The notes under the pieces: model-generated
Database searches by the model: none
What the model saw: only the letters and a program-made list of their open reading frames with translations
Told to the model about the DNA's origin: nothing
In this document: positions 1-4,744 of the stretch, one piece after another
Position numbering within the stretch: position 1 is the first letter of the stretch
How the letters are laid out: every line of letters begins with the position of its first letter
Assembly: GCA_030612165.1 (NCBI GenBank)
Contig: JAUWOK010000060.1
Location: 1 to 5,844 of the forward strand
Reading direction: 5' to 3'
Length of the DNA: 5,844 nucleotides
From: Dehalococcoidia bacterium
Lineage (GTDB): Bacteria > Chloroflexota > Dehalococcoidia > GIF9 > AB-539-J10
Position numbers and translations under genes: made by a program

Positions 1-338
1 TTTTTGACACAGTGGGCAAAAGTTCATTTAGTCGATGCAAACCATTATTAAAGCCGGGTGGGATTTATATTTCATCCGACTTGGGTTATATGGCTCAAAA
101 TCCAATCCTGGCGCTCGTTACTCCGATAATTGGCAACAAGAAAGTCATGTTTCCTATTCCTAAGCACAGCGATGAAAATATTGTTCTATTTAAAAAGCTT
201 ATTGAGGCAGGCAAGTTTAAAGGCGTAATCGATAGATGCTACCCACTGGAAGAAATTGTCGAGGCTTACAAGTATGTCGAAACAGGGCAAAAAACAGGAA
301 ATGTAGTCATAACTGTAGAACATAATAACAAAACCTAG
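1..338 (+). CDS. Zinc-independent MDR alcohol/quinone reductase, C-terminal part (5' end outside window)
   Basis: The frame is open from the left edge (first full codon at base 3) to TAG at 336-338, so only about the last 112 residues are present. The visible part begins FDTVGKSSFSRC, the end of the Rossmann NAD(P)H-binding domain, and closes with the RCYPLEE...EAYKYVETG...GNVVITV tail typical of quinone-oxidoreductase-like medium-chain reductases. It aligns with the end of the complete gene that follows (FDAVGK, EAGK, IDRRYPLE, GNVVITVEHNN), so the two are tandem paralogues. Members of this family reduce enones, quinones or aldehydes with NAD(P)H in the cytoplasm; the substrate cannot be read here. 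Between the GIY and ENIV motifs this copy has about 22 more residues than its neighbour, including a KKVMFPIP segment. The GTG at 12 is internal and not the start. The stop lies 19 bases before the next gene, suggesting one transcript. Confidence 0.85.
   Translation, partial: FDTVGKSSFSRCKPLLKPGGIYISSDLGYMAQNPILALVTPIIGNKKVMFPIPKHSDENIVLFKKLIEAGKFKGVIDRCYPLEEIVEAYKYVETGQKTGNVVITVEHNNKT
297..329 (+). repeat. Near-identical 33-base 3' segment shared by the tandem paralogues (copy 1)
   Basis: This encodes GNVVITVEHNN. It matches 1243-1275 at 32 of 33 bases; the only difference is a silent GTA/GTG valine codon. The coding DNA just upstream in the two genes is clearly more diverged, including at third positions. 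Confidence 0.8.
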
Positions 339-357
339 CAACCTTGGAGGAATACTT

Positions 358-1287
358 ATGAAAGCAATTGTATATCAAAAATACGGACCACCGGATGTTC
401 TTCAGCTCAAAGAGGTAGAAAAACCTACTCCCAAGGACAATGAAGTACTGGTAAGAATATATGCGACAACAGTATCATCAGGGGACGTGAGAACGCGAAG
501 TTTCACAGTCCCTCCCATGTACTGGCTCCTCATGCGAATAATGTTAGGTTTCAGGGGACCAAGAAAAAAAATACTAGGGTCTGCTCTAGCCGGGGAAATT
601 GAAACAGTGGGCAAAGATGTAAAACTATTTAAAGAAGGTGACCAGATTTTTGCATCTACCGGGATGAGTCCAGGTACTTATGCCGAGTACAGATGTATGC
701 CTGAAGACGGGGTGTTGGCAATAAAACCGGCCAATATGACCTTTGAGGAAGCCGCCGCCGTTCCTTTTGGGGGAAATACAGCATTGGTTTTCCTTAGAAG
801 AGGAAATATTCAGAGCGGACAAAAAGTTCTTATCTATGGAGCTTCTGGAGCGGTAGGTACTGCTGCGGTACAGCTTGCCAGGTACTTTGGAGCGGAAGTT
901 ACCGGGGTATGCAGTACCACGAATTTAGAATTGGTGAAATCCCTGGGGGCCGATAAGGTAATTGAGTACACTAAAGAGGATTTTACAGAAAGAGGAGAGC
1001 TTTATGATGTCATCTTTGATGCCGTTGGAAAAATCTCGAAATCAAATTGCAGGAAAGCACTAACTCCGAACGGGACATACATCACAGTTCATACGATCAG
1101 AGTAGCAACGCAGAAGGCTGAAAATTTAATCTTCCTCAAAGAGCTTCTTGAGGCGGGAAAGATAAAGCCGATCATTGATAGACGCTATCCGTTGGAACAA
1201 ATGGCTGAGGCTCACAGGTATGTTGAAAAAGGGCACAAGAAGGGAAATGTAGTCATAACTGTGGAACATAATAACTTACGTGATTAG
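358..1287 (+). CDS. NAD(P)-dependent zinc-independent MDR reductase (quinone oxidoreductase-like)
   Basis: A complete 309-residue protein starting at ATG 358, with GGAGG at 346-350 seven bases upstream. The N-terminal GroES-like domain opens MKAIVYQKYGPPDVL and contains LGSALAGEIETVG (74-86), typical of QOR/MDR proteins. The nucleotide-binding motif GASGAVG is at 161-167, followed by VQLAR and LVKSLGADKVIEYT (192-205), then FDAVGK (220-225) and the C-terminal IDRRYPLEQMAEAHRYVEKG stretch (273-292). No cysteine cluster or Cys/His zinc ligands are seen, so this is the zinc-free branch that usually reduces carbon-carbon double bonds, quinones or aldehydes with NAD(P)H. Its substrate is unknown. 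It is about 22 residues shorter than the upstream paralogue after GTY (239-241); both lengths may be natural variants. Base use is A/T-rich compared with the genes to the right. The family is certain, the exact role is not. Confidence 0.93.
   Translation: MKAIVYQKYGPPDVLQLKEVEKPTPKDNEVLVRIYATTVSSGDVRTRSFTVPPMYWLLMRIMLGFRGPRKKILGSALAGEIETVGKDVKLFKEGDQIFASTGMSPGTYAEYRCMPEDGVLAIKPANMTFEEAAAVPFGGNTALVFLRRGNIQSGQKVLIYGASGAVGTAAVQLARYFGAEVTGVCSTTNLELVKSLGADKVIEYTKEDFTERGELYDVIFDAVGKISKSNCRKALTPNGTYITVHTIRVATQKAENLIFLKELLEAGKIKPIIDRRYPLEQMAEAHRYVEKGHKKGNVVITVEHNNLRD
1243..1275 (+). repeat. Near-identical 33-base 3' segment shared by the tandem paralogues (copy 2)
   Basis: Partner of 297-329, at the same place in the second reductase gene (residues 296-306). 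There is one silent mismatch. Confidence 0.8.
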
Positions 1288-1426
1288 ACCATGAGGGCAG
1301 ATAAACTGCTGGAAGTCAAAGACCTGTAGAGGATATTGAAAAGGGACTAGCTAAAATCCGTAGTCCAGTGTTACCTATATGGTCAGCCAGCACACCGGTG
1401 TAGGGACACCGAGATAGCGGCAACGA

Positions 1427-1465
1427 TGATGGGGCGTGGTGAAAAATGCTCGCCACGCCCCATTA
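1427..1465 (+). terminator. Strong stem-loop after the reductase pair, possible terminator
   Basis: ATGGGGCGTGG (1429-1439) pairs perfectly with CCACGCCCCAT (1453-1463). G-U at 1428/1464 and U-A at 1427/1465 extend it, and the loop is A-rich. It is about 140 bases after the reductase stop. The + side is followed by TAAAATG rather than a U-run, so classical intrinsic termination is weak. It may instead be a transcript-end stabilising hairpin or a dispersed repeat. Confidence 0.4.
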
Positions 1466-1582
1466 AAATGTCAGACACCAAAGAGTAATCCGCTAGCTAG
1501 CTCTTGTTACTTTTGTCACAGCTGTCTCTTCAATTTCGTAACAGGCGAGTCTTTCCAGGATTTCCCCTCTTAGAGGATGTGT

Positions 1583-1615
1583 AAAAATACAGCCGGCCTG
1601 ATAAACCAGGCCACT
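1583..1615 (-). terminator. Predicted intrinsic terminator of the moeA-mobB/mog operon
   Basis: On the - strand, GGCCTG (1612-1607) pairs with CAGGCC (1600-1595) around the loop GTTTAT. The stem can be extended by AGT against GCT with one bulged G. A short GTA and then five T residues (1587-1583) follow. The position is about 80 bases beyond the mog stop, as expected for the end of the - strand operon. The gap between stem and U-tract is longer than ideal. Confidence 0.5.
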
Positions 1616-1637
1616 ACATAAATGCCCAAAACCAAAC

Positions 1638-1675
1638 AGCCTCCTCCAGAGTTCAATCGCTGATTTTGGGAGGCT
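1638..1675 (-). other. Stem-loop just downstream of mog
   Basis: AGCCTCC (1638-1644) and GGAGGCT (1669-1675) form a 7-bp stem with a 24-base loop. On the - strand the second arm is followed by GTTTGGTTTT, a modest T-rich tail. It could be a first, weak terminator ahead of the stem at 1583-1615, or an mRNA 3' stabiliser. Confidence 0.4.
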
Positions 1676-1693
1676 ATTTATGTGTCTTGAACT

Positions 1694-2200
1694 TTAAGTT
1701 TCCGCTGTGCCACAATCTCCTGCCTGGCCTTTAAGCGTTTCCACAGCATGGGGCAGCACCGGCAGTATCACTTCAAGGCATTCGCGTACCGCCCTGGGGC
1801 TTCCCGGCAGGTTGATAATTAAGCATTTCCCACGGGTGCCAACAACTGCCCGACTGAGCAGGGCCATGGGAGTTTTTTTCAGGCTCTCAACCCTCATCGC
1901 CTCGGCGAAACCGGGGACAATTCTATCTACCACGGCAAGAGTTGCCTCCGGAGTAACATCTCTAGGAGTGAGCCCTGTCCCACCCGTAGTGATGAGCATG
2001 TCTAAAGCGTCTTCATCTGCCCACTTAACCAGCTTTTCAACGATAAGTTCCTTCTCATCAGGGATGATGTCGTAATTTACAATGTGAATACCCATACCGG
2101 AAAGGATTTCACGAATAACGTCTCCACTTCTATCCTGGCGCTCCCCTACCGCTCCTTTGTCACTGATTGTCAATATCCCTGCGGTAAACATTTCCTTCAC
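1694..2200 (-). CDS. mog: Molybdopterin adenylyltransferase, MoaB/Mog family
   Basis: A 168-residue cytoplasmic enzyme of molybdenum-cofactor synthesis. The family adenylylates molybdopterin at Mg-ATP expense, giving the MPT-AMP intermediate used by MoeA. Visible family motifs are ILTISDKGA..G..QDRSG (9-26), TTGGTGLTPRDVTPEAT (71-87) with the nucleotide/pterin-binding GGTG and the PRD acidic site, SRAVVGTRG (116-124), and INLPGSPRAVRECLEVILP (129-147). Length is normal for the family. I chose the GTG at 2198-2200: GGAGG (2210-2206) lies five bases upstream, against fourteen for the ATG at 2189-2191. The start abuts the moeA-mobB stop with no intervening base, so the genes are surely co-transcribed and probably translationally coupled. 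MoaB and Mog are hard to separate by eye; mogA is equally good as a symbol. Confidence 0.92.
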   Translation of the reverse strand: MKEMFTAGILTISDKGAVGERQDRSGDVIREILSGMGIHIVNYDIIPDEKELIVEKLVKWADEDALDMLITTGGTGLTPRDVTPEATLAVVDRIVPGFAEAMRVESLKKTPMALLSRAVVGTRGKCLIINLPGSPRAVRECLEVILPVLPHAVETLKGQAGDCGTAET

Positions 2201-4006
2201 CTAACCCTCCCCCCTCGCGGGGCATAAATGCCCCGTCCAGGCTTTCAACACAAAATTCTTTTCTATGAAATCAGCTACCGCTACCGTATCATCCCAGGGA
2301 AGCTGAGCTATATCAGTATCCAGTGACCCATCGGTGACAATAGCCGTGAGTTCCCCGGGGGAACACAGTAAGTCCTCTCCGAGTTCTTTGCTGTGCACTT
2401 CGATTTTAGGAATTTTGCTTTTCCGGAATCCTTCGACAAGGATTAAGTCGAATTCAGAGCCAACGATGGGCAGAATTTCTTCAATACTAAGGTCGTGGTC
2501 TAAGTTCTTAATGAAGGCCAGTTTACCAGGCGAGCTAACACACACAGCATCGCTGCCTGCCTGAGCAAACCTCCAGCTATCTTTTCCTGGGTGGTCTATT
2601 TCCACCCCACACCGACTGTGCTTTAAAGCAGCGACTTTATATCCTCTTCTTTTAAACTCTGCAATAAGCTGCTCCATGAGCACTGTTTTACCAGATTGCG
2701 ATTTACCCACGATGGAAACAATCGGCAGCGTTTTCACCTCGCCTTGTTCCTCTCCCCAATCCAGCATTTGCACCTCGACCATGTCTCCAGCCTTAGCTCC
2801 CTTACCACTTTCCGGAATAACAGCCAAACCATTGGCCCTGGCCATGGATGTAAGGATTCCCGAGCCCTGGGGCCCGGTGCCGGAGGCATGATATTGACCA
2901 CCGCGCCTGGTTACAGTCACCCTGGCGAAGAGGCGGCGCCCGTCAGTATTCACAATATCATCCTTAATAATTGCTCGGATAGCTGGCTTTGCCAGCATTT
3001 TCTTCCCCATCATTTTCAGTATGGCAGGACGGGCGAATTGTTCAAACGTGATCATGGAGCTGACGGGATTGCCAGGCAATCCCAAGTGAGGCACCTCCCT
3101 CTCCCTCCTTCCTTCCATCTTTTTTATGACCCCGAAGGCAAGCGGTTTTCCGGGCTTCATACAAACCGTCCAGAAGCTAATCTCCCCACGCTCTGCCAGG
3201 ACATCTTTTACTACATCGTAGTCTCCCTTAGACACACCGCCGGAGGTAATGAGCATATCTGCATCCAAACCCTCGTCTATTTTTTCAATCAGAGATTGCA
3301 CCGAATCTCGCCCTATGCCCAGGATTTTGGGGATACCACCGTAACGAGAGACTTCAGCGGCAATAGTATAAGTATTGCTATCATAAATCTTAGCGGGAGC
3401 TAATGGCTGGTCAACACCGACAAGCTCATCCCCCGTAGCCAGAATAGCCACAATCGGCCGACGGATAACCAGCGCAGTGGAGTGCCCCAGGGATGCCAGC
3501 ACTCCTATCTCTTGAGGACGAAGCACTTTTCCTTTTTCAAGAACTAACTGTCCCCGGGCAATATCCTCCCCTCTGCGTCGGACATTCAATCCCTTTTTCG
3601 TCTGGCACAATATGCCGATTTGCGACAAGTCTCCCCTGGATGATTTGCGGTCAACTTCATCGGTATCCTCGAATCGAACTACGGCATCAGCCCCTTCGGG
3701 CAACGGCGCTCCCGTCATGATGCGAATAGCCGTCCCCGGCCTGACCTCTTCTGTGGGCATAGACCCGGCAGCAACCTCCCCGACCACGACCAAATACCTG
3801 GCTGATGATTCACCGGCCCCCAGAGTATCTGCAGCTCGCAGGGCATAACCATCCATGGCGGAATTATCCAGCGGGGGAATATCTATATCTGAATAGACAT
3901 CCTCAGCCAGAACCTGTCCCAGGCAGTCCAGGATAGGCTTCTGCTCGGGCTCGAGAACCTCAACATAGCCCAATATCTTTTCTAAGGCTTCCTCCACGGA
4001 AATCAT
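2201..4006 (-). CDS. moeA-mobB: MoeA-MobB fusion: molybdopterin molybdotransferase with C-terminal MGD-synthesis GTPase adaptor
   Basis: A 601-residue two-domain cytoplasmic protein. MoeA (about 1-410) inserts molybdate into adenylylated molybdopterin. Its landmarks are PPLDNSAMDGYA (44-55, with the family's conserved Asp), TGAPLP (98-103), RRGED (144-148), ATGDEL (190-195), SGGVSKGDYD (255-264), KPGKP (284-288) and GLPGNPVSS (309-317). After a short linker (MLDWGEEQGEVK), MobB (about 426-601) follows with the P-loop GKSQSGKT (434-441), KHSRCG..IDHPGKDSWRF (462-480) and LVEGFRKSKIPKIEVH (522-537). MobB assists guanylylation of the cofactor to MGD, so MGD enzymes such as DMSO-reductase-family oxidoreductases are likely in this organism. 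I start at ATG 4004-4006 because AGGAG (4019-4015) lies eight bases upstream and MISVEEAL matches usual MoeA starts. The longer TTG-initiated frame to 4057 overlaps the promoter. This fusion order is known in other bacteria. Every key motif is intact. Confidence 0.95.
   Translation of the reverse strand: MISVEEALEKILGYVEVLEPEQKPILDCLGQVLAEDVYSDIDIPPLDNSAMDGYALRAADTLGAGESSARYLVVVGEVAAGSMPTEEVRPGTAIRIMTGAPLPEGADAVVRFEDTDEVDRKSSRGDLSQIGILCQTKKGLNVRRRGEDIARGQLVLEKGKVLRPQEIGVLASLGHSTALVIRRPIVAILATGDELVGVDQPLAPAKIYDSNTYTIAAEVSRYGGIPKILGIGRDSVQSLIEKIDEGLDADMLITSGGVSKGDYDVVKDVLAERGEISFWTVCMKPGKPLAFGVIKKMEGRREREVPHLGLPGNPVSSMITFEQFARPAILKMMGKKMLAKPAIRAIIKDDIVNTDGRRLFARVTVTRRGGQYHASGTGPQGSGILTSMARANGLAVIPESGKGAKAGDMVEVQMLDWGEEQGEVKTLPIVSIVGKSQSGKTVLMEQLIAEFKRRGYKVAALKHSRCGVEIDHPGKDSWRFAQAGSDAVCVSSPGKLAFIKNLDHDLSIEEILPIVGSEFDLILVEGFRKSKIPKIEVHSKELGEDLLCSPGELTAIVTDGSLDTDIAQLPWDDTVAVADFIEKNFVLKAWTGHLCPARGEG
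2205..2214 (-). promoter_or_regulatory. Purine-only ribosome binding site for mog inside the moeA-mobB 3' end
   Basis: GGGGGGAGGG on the - strand overlaps the last codons (R-G-E-G) of moeA-mobB. It sits four bases before the GTG start and decides that start over the nearby ATG. Its overlap with the upstream gene fits translational coupling. Confidence 0.7.
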
Positions 4007-4027
4007 GCGGCAAACTCCTAAAACCGT

Positions 4028-4057
4028 ATTATAGATTATCTTTGTTTCGTGTAACAA
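4028..4057 (-). promoter_or_regulatory. Predicted sigma-70-type promoter of the molybdenum-cofactor operon
   Basis: On the - strand, TTGTTA (4057-4052) as -35 and a perfect TATAAT (4033-4028) as -10 are separated by 18 bases. Transcription would begin near 4021, only a couple of bases before the AGGAG ribosome site, giving a leader of about 15 bases. The -10 is strong and the -35 matches at four of six bases. No operator or molybdate riboswitch fits in so short a leader. Confidence 0.55.
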
Positions 4058-4159
4058 CTTACCTTATTAGAGAGCGCTTAGTACTGTAAGTCTCAGGAGT
4101 CACGATGAATCGGGACGATGAAGATTTTCAGGATTGCGAGATAATACCTAAGTATAGAT

Positions 4160-4177
4160 ATCTGGCCCGCTCCAGAT
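4160..4177. other. Small perfect hairpin between the ASKHA fragment and the molybdenum operon
   Basis: ATCTGG and CCAGAT pair around the loop CCCGCT. There is no U-run on either side, so termination is doubtful. The surrounding stretch 4058-4211 shows no gene I can support. Confidence 0.35.
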
Positions 4178-4211
4178 GCCATACCACACTTCCCGGTGGG
4201 CTTCACAATTA

Positions 4212-4520
4212 TTATTCGACCCCCAACTCGAGGCAACGTAAAAAGGTCTCGTCGAAATCTGTTCTTCCCGCCAACTCAACATGGGACACCTGAGCAGCAA
4301 TCTCCTCTGCCCGTTGTCTCTCCTCCAAATTGAGCAATGCTCTCAGAGCTCCCTCCATGGCTGCATTACCAACAAAGTGAATTCTATCTACAGGGAATGG
4401 TGGGAATAGTCCCAGGGTGAGAGCCTTTTGACGGTTGATATAATTTCCAAACACCCCGGATAAAAGAATTTGCCGGACGTCACTGACATTAACCCCTGCC
4501 TCTTTCATCGCATAGATGGA
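4212..4520 (-). pseudogene. RACo/RamA-like corrinoid-protein reductive activator (ASKHA, DUF4445), C-terminal fragment
   Basis: Only the last 100 or so residues of a normally 500-650-residue protein remain. Motifs are MKEAGVNVSDVRQILLSGVFG, then NYINRQKALTLGLFPP, FVGNAAMEGALRALL and the ending VELAGRTDFDETFLRCLELG, characteristic of the ASKHA-type ATPase part of reductive activators of corrinoid proteins. Full proteins combine an N-terminal 2Fe-2S ferredoxin-like domain with this ATPase and re-reduce inactive cob(II)amide during methyl transfer. The missing N-terminus is nowhere in the window. In frame upstream of the ATG at 4506-4508 only SPSIYA can be read before a stop at 4527-4529; IYA resembles the family's usual AIYAG stretch, so homology seems to break near 4512-4520. 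The ATG at 4506-4508 has no ribosome site. The break lies about 100 bases from the group II intron relic, which suggests a shared rearrangement. Confidence 0.82.
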
Positions 4521-4601
4521 GGGGGATTAACGGTGAGCATCTTTGACAAGCTTTACAAAAACCTTGAACTGTATAACAATATATTGAGCATCATAGCGCA
4601 G

Positions 4602-4713
4602 AGCTTGAAGGTGCAAGTTATCCGAGAGTCGTGTGAGGGAAAACATCACGCACGGTTCGATTAGGGGGAATCAGAAAAACAGATGACCGCTATTCGCTTG
4701 TTCTCCACTCTGC
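4602..4713 (+). mobile_element. Group II intron 3' relic (end of domain IV, domains V and VI), no reverse transcriptase
   Basis: Three elements appear in the correct order. A small hairpin (AGCTTG/CAAGTT, 4602-4607/4614-4619) could be the domain IV remnant. A domain V-like hairpin follows at 4626-4658. After a 4-base joiner comes a domain VI-like helix: 4663-4664 pair with 4708-4709, A4707 is bulged, and 4665-4671 pair with 4700-4706. The bulged A and the following CTCTGC resemble the branch-point adenosine and CTCTAC-type 3' ends of bacterial introns, placing the end near 4713. No reverse transcriptase motifs occur anywhere in the window and domains I-III are not seen, so this is a truncated, immobile remnant. 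The left limit is uncertain; 4521-4601 may also be intron or flanking DNA and shows no gene. Confidence 0.75.
4626..4658 (+). ncRNA. Group II intron domain V hairpin (degenerate)
   Basis: GAGTCGTGT (4626-4634) pairs over nine positions with GCACGGTTC (4650-4658). A two-base bulge A4648-C4649 and a short upper stem closed by a GAAAA loop complete the domain V fold. Two departures from the family pattern are visible. The catalytic triad AGC reads AGT (4627-4629), still able to pair as U-G. The upper stem is one base short, with a G-A mismatch (33 rather than 34 bases). Both suggest decay. Confidence 0.8.
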
Positions 4714-4730
4714 ATCCAGATTTTCCTGAA

Positions 4731-4736
4731 GGGAGG
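4731..4736 (+). promoter_or_regulatory. Ribosome binding site of the CoA-transferase gene
   Basis: GGGAGG lies eight bases before ATG 4745. It falls about 18 bases after the predicted intron 3' end, so the gene keeps its own initiation signal. No convincing promoter was found: a perfect TTGACA at 4543-4548 has no -10 at a usable distance. Confidence 0.7.
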
Positions 4737-4744
4737 TTTACAAA

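Larger units (their letters stand above)
1288..1693. other. 406-base gap between converging genes; hairpins, no convincing gene
   Basis: This lies between the end of the + strand reductase and the end of the - strand mog gene, so both transcripts run into it. It contains several small inverted repeats: GGACTA/TAGTCC (1344-1349/1361-1366), CGGTGT/ACACCG (1396-1401/1406-1411), a strong stem at 1427-1465 and two stems nearer mog, listed separately. Three short open stretches look protein-like but lack starts or length: + strand 1291-1329 (MRADKLLEVKDL), + strand 1305-1403 (32 codons, no start), and - strand 1493-1693, which continues the mog frame past its stop. None is called as a gene. Confidence 0.6.

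Noticed and set aside
1492..1501. Palindrome GCTAGCTAGC as an operator
   Set aside because: It is a simple repeat-like palindrome in a gap between gene ends, with no promoter nearby.
2696..3403. 235-codon + strand open frame inside moeA-mobB
   Set aside because: It is antisense to conserved MoeA motifs, has no ribosome site and no recognisable motif.
4007..4057. TTG-initiated 17-residue extension of MoeA-MobB
   Set aside because: The TTG overlaps the -35 box, and ATG 4004-4006 has a well-placed AGGAG.
4105..4293. 62-codon + strand frame beginning MNRDDEDFQD
   Set aside because: Its second half overlaps the ASKHA fragment antisense, it lacks a clear ribosome site and shows no family motif.
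4543..4577. Promoter from TTGACA (4543-4548) and TATAAC (4572-4577) for the CoA-transferase
   Set aside because: The 23-base spacing is too long for a sigma-70 promoter.
4470..4664. 64-codon + strand frame ending ESCEGKHHARFD
   Set aside because: It runs from the antisense of the ASKHA fragment through the domain V hairpin; the ending is the translation of an RNA element, not a protein.
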